DNA from: Cervus elaphus
Taxonomy: Eukaryota; Chordata; Mammalia; Artiodactyla; Cervidae
Direction: 5' to 3'
NCBI RefSeq assembly: GCF_910594005.1
Contig: NC_057845.1
Span: 496,001-560,000, forward strand
DNA length: 64,000 nt
The notes beneath the pieces are model-generated. The model saw nothing but the letters and a program-made list of their open reading frames with translations. It had not been told where the DNA came from and did not search any database. Positions 61,266-64,000 of the stretch are shown here, in pieces; the stretch's first letter is position 1, and each line of letters begins with the position of its first letter. The translations under genes were made by a program, and so were the position numbers.

Positions 61266-62060
61266 CTTGGCCACGAAGCTCTTTCGTGTTGCTACAGTGA
61301 CCTCAGGATCCCTCTAGCCTTGAAAAAGTGTTCTTGGTGTTTCTCTGGATTGCCATCAAGGAAATCAAGGCTCCTTTCATGTGTGATGTGCAACACGGAA
61401 TTGCTCTGCACGCAGTGCAGGGGAATCGGGCCTCATCTCGCGGCGAGGGGGAAGTCTCATGGTTTTTCTCGAGTTGCGGCGGGAACCTGGCCTATATTCT
61501 CGAGTTACGACGGGGATGGCCCTTCCACCCACGTGTTTGTTCAGCCAGATCAGGACTCCTGCCTAGTTGCGAAGGACAACTCGGGATTCTCCTCGAGGCT
61601 TGGCAGGGCAATTGGGACGCTTCTCCAGCTGAGGCGCTAGACCAAGGGTCCCTTTCCACATCCCAAAGGAATCCTGGGACTCCTATCAAGTTTCACGACG
61701 AGTCAGGCATCGTCTCCTTTGGTGGCACTGATCTCCGCGTACCTCTGGAGTTTTCAAAGGATGTGAGGCCCCGGTCGCGATGATGTGGGGAACTAGGTCT
61801 TTCTCTGTGGTCTCCAGAGGGTATTCAGACATCCTTTCATCTTGGGAGATGCAAGACGAGCCTGCATTCAAGTCACTGCAGGGATATCTGGCCTTATTTC
61901 CAGTCAGGGCATCGCGGTTTCCATTCCACTTGAGGCCACAAACTCAGGGTCCCTCTCACATACCTAGAACTGAGAGAAGCCTCCTCTTGAGGTGCTTGTG
62001 GTAAGTTGGTATTCCTCTGGAGTCGAAGCCAGGGACTAACCTCTCATCTCGAGTTGATTT
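61266..62060 (+). repeat. Monomer 78
   Basis: 795 bp. The left end matches 77 ('ttgaaaaagtgttc', 'ggattgccatcaagg'). The right part matches 79 ('gaggccccggtcg', 'gcggtttccattcc'). Confidence 0.95.
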
Positions 62061-62855
62061 TTGGTCCACGGAGCTCTTTCGTGTGGCTACAGTGACCTCA
62101 GGATCCCTCTAGCCTTGAAACAGTGTTCTTGGTGTTTCTCTGGAGTGCCATCAAGGAAATCAAGGCTCCTTTCCTGTGTGATGTGCAACACAGAATTGCT
62201 CTGCACGCAGTGCAGGGGAATCGGGCCTCATTTCGCGGCGACAGGGAAGTCTCATGGTTTTTCTCGAGTTGCGGTGGGAACCTGCGGTATATTTTCGAGT
62301 TACGACGGGGATGGCCCTTCCACCCACGTGTTTGTTCAGCCAGATCAGGACTCCTGCCTAGTTGCGAGGGACAACTCGGGATTCTCCTCGAGGCTTGGCA
62401 GGGCAATTGGGATGCCTCTCCAGCTGAGGCGGGAGACCAAGGGTCCCTTTCCACATGCCAAAGGAATCCTGGGACTCCTATCAAGTTTCACGACGAGTCA
62501 GGCATCGTCTCCTTTGGAGGCACTGATCTCCGCGTGCCTCTGGAGTTTTCAAAGGATGTGAGGCCCCGGTCGCGATGAGATGGGGAACTAGGTCTTTCTC
62601 TGTGGTCTCCAGAGGGGATTCAGACATCCTTTCATCTTGGGAGATGCAAGACGAGCCTGCATTCAAGTCACTGCAGGGATATCCGGCCTTATTTCAAGTC
62701 AGGGCATCGCGGTTTCCATTCCACTTGAGGCCACAAAATCAGGGTCCCTCTCACATACCTAGAACTGAGAGAAGCCTCCTCTTGAGGTGCTTGTGGTAAG
62801 TTGCTATTCCTCTGGAGTCGAAGCCAGGGACTAACCTCTCATCTCGAGTTGATTT
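62061..62855 (+). repeat. Monomer 79
   Basis: 795 bp. The left and middle parts match 77, the right part matches 78. Confidence 0.95.
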
Positions 62856-63651
62856 TTGGTCCACGGAGCTCTTTCGTGTGGCTACAGTGACCTCAGGATC
62901 CCTCTAGCCTTGAAACAGTGTTCTTGGGGTTTCTCTGGAGTGCCATCAAGGAAATCAAGGTTCCTTTCATGTGTGATGTGCAACACGGAATTGCTCTGCA
63001 CGCAGTGCAGGGGAATCGGGCCGCATCTCGTGGCGAGTGGGAAGTCTCATGGTTTTTCTCGAGTTGCGGCGGGAACCTGGGGTATATTCTCGAGTTATGA
63101 CGGGGATGGCCCTTCCACCCAGTTGATTTTTCAGCGACGTCAGGACTCCTGCCTAGTTTCGAGGGACAACTCGGGATTCTCCTCGAGTCTTGGCAGGGCA
63201 ATTGGGACGCCTCTCCAGCTGAGACGGCAGACCAAGGGTCCCTTTCCACGTGCCACAGGAATCCTGGGACTCCTATCAAGTTTCACGAGGAGTCAGGCAT
63301 TGTCCCCTTTGGAGGCACTGATCTCCGCGTACCTCTGGAGTTTTCAAAGGATGTGAGGCCTCCGGTCGCGATGAGGTGGGGAACTAGGTCTTTCTCTGTG
63401 GTCTCCACAGGGGATTCAGACTTCCTTTCGTCTTGGGAGATGCAAGACGAGCCTGCATTCAAGTCACTGCAGGGATATCCGGCCTTATTTTGAGTCAGGG
63501 CATCGCGGTGTCCATTCCACTTGAGGCCGCAAACTCAGGGTCCCTCTCACATACCTAGAGCTGAGAGAAATCTCTTCTTGAGGTGCTTCTGGTAAGGTGG
63601 TATTCCTCTGGAGTCGAAGCCAGGGACTAACCTCTCATCTCGATTTGATTT
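62856..63651 (+). repeat. Monomer 80
   Basis: 796 bp. The left end is like 79 ('cgtgtggctac'). The right part is like 67/71 ('tattttgagtcagg', 'gagaaatctcttcttg'). Confidence 0.95.
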
Positions 63652-64000
63652 TTGGTCCACGGAGCTCTTTTGTGTTGCCACAGTGACCTCAGGTTTCCTC
63701 TAGCCTTGAAACAGTGTTCTTGGGGTTTCTCTGGAGTGCCATCAAGGAAATCAAGGCTCCTTTCCTGTGTGATGTGCAACACGGAATTGCTCTGCACGCA
63801 GTGCAGGGAAATCGGGCCTCATCTCGTGGCGAGGGGGAAGTCTCATGGTTTTTCTCGAGTTGCGGCGGGAACCTGGGGTATATTCTCGAGTTACGACGGG
63901 GATGGCCCTTCCACCCACGTTTTTGTTCAGTGACGTCAGGACTCCTGCCTAGTTGCGAGGGACAACTCGGGATTCTCCTCGAGGCTTGGCAGGGAAATTG
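63652..64000 (+). repeat. Monomer 81 (partial, cut by window edge)
   Basis: First 349 bp of a monomer close to 67/71. It has 'ccacgttttttgt'-like decay of the first E-box ('cccacgtttttg') and a full TGACGTCA (63931-63938). The array continues to the right. Confidence 0.95.

Larger units (their letters stand above)
1..64000 (+). repeat. Satellite I-type tandem array, ~795-bp monomer, 80 full copies
   Basis: The landmark 'gagctctttcgtgttgctac' (with small variants) recurs every 788-796 bp from one end of the window to the other, always on the + strand. Eighty intervals span 36-63651, a mean of 795.2 bp. No inversion, unique spacer or foreign insertion was found. The monomer is itself made of diverged 31-bp units. 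This architecture is established for the pecoran satellite I (1.715-type) centromeric family, so I infer ruminant centromeric or pericentromeric heterochromatin. The family call rests on the architecture, not on an alignment. The array continues beyond both edges. There is no coding evidence: open frames overlap in several phases and break differently in different copies. Confidence 0.95.

Noticed and set aside
1..64000. CRISPR array or bacterial repeat region
   Set aside because: Repeats are about 795 bp without spacers, there are no cas-like genes, and the CpG transition pattern and subrepeat structure are those of a vertebrate satellite.
1..64000. Retrotransposon, LTR or SINE insertions
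   Set aside because: The period is never broken by more than 8 bp in 80 intervals, so no insertion of such size can be present.
1..64000. rDNA or tandem gene family (for example a multicopy protein gene)
   Set aside because: There is no conserved frame across monomers, no splice or structural RNA features, and the whole unit derives from a 31-bp repeat.
1..64000. An undescribed gene system hidden in the array
   Set aside because: Both strands of every monomer are accounted for by the same repeat. The only unexplained structure is the higher-order organisation, reported under findings.

Overview
The whole 64 kb window is one uninterrupted satellite DNA array. I see no gene, RNA gene, transposon insertion or unique sequence in it. 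A monomer of about 795 bp is repeated head to tail, always in the same orientation, from the first base to the last: 80 complete copies (36-63651), a 35-base tail of an earlier copy at the left edge and a 349-base start of an 81st copy at the right edge. Most copies are 794-796 bp (range 788-796). Monomer coordinates below use an arbitrary but constant phase, the TTG of 'ttggtccacggagctc'.

Each monomer is built from strongly diverged subrepeats of about 31 bp. In the best-preserved part they run exactly in register (XhoI sites CTCGAG at 56695, 56726 and 56819, i.e. 31 and 93 bp apart). A roughly 0.8 kb monomer made of 31-bp units is the known signature of satellite I, the 1.715-type centromeric satellite of Pecora (cattle, sheep, goat, antelope, deer). 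The 795-bp length is nearer to the sheep/goat and deer forms (about 0.8 kb) than to the 1.4 kb cattle form. The genus cannot be fixed from the sequence alone. The likely place is pericentromeric or centromeric heterochromatin of a ruminant chromosome.

Above the monomer level the array is a patchwork of higher-order repeats (HORs) of different period. From 3.65 to 20.7 kb there is an 11.14 kb, 14-monomer duplication. From 20.7 to 28.2 kb there is a 4.77 kb, 6-monomer duplication that reuses the end of the first unit. From 27.9 to 34.8 kb a 3.184 kb, 4-monomer unit is repeated about 2.2 times. From 35 to 50.9 kb the copies are more diverged and related at mixed spacings of 3, 4, 5 and 6 monomers. 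From 50.9 to 59.5 kb there is a 3.179 kb, 4-monomer unit with a gained or lost fifth monomer. From 60.4 to 62.8 kb there is a two-monomer pattern. Several monomers are visible crossover chimeras (5, 13, 15, 19, 31), so the history of unequal exchange can be read directly.

Many overlapping open frames of 60-264 codons exist on both strands. They are consequences of the repeat's composition: three frames are open over the same bases, the monomer length is not a multiple of three, and copies differ by frameshifts and stops. None is annotated as a gene.
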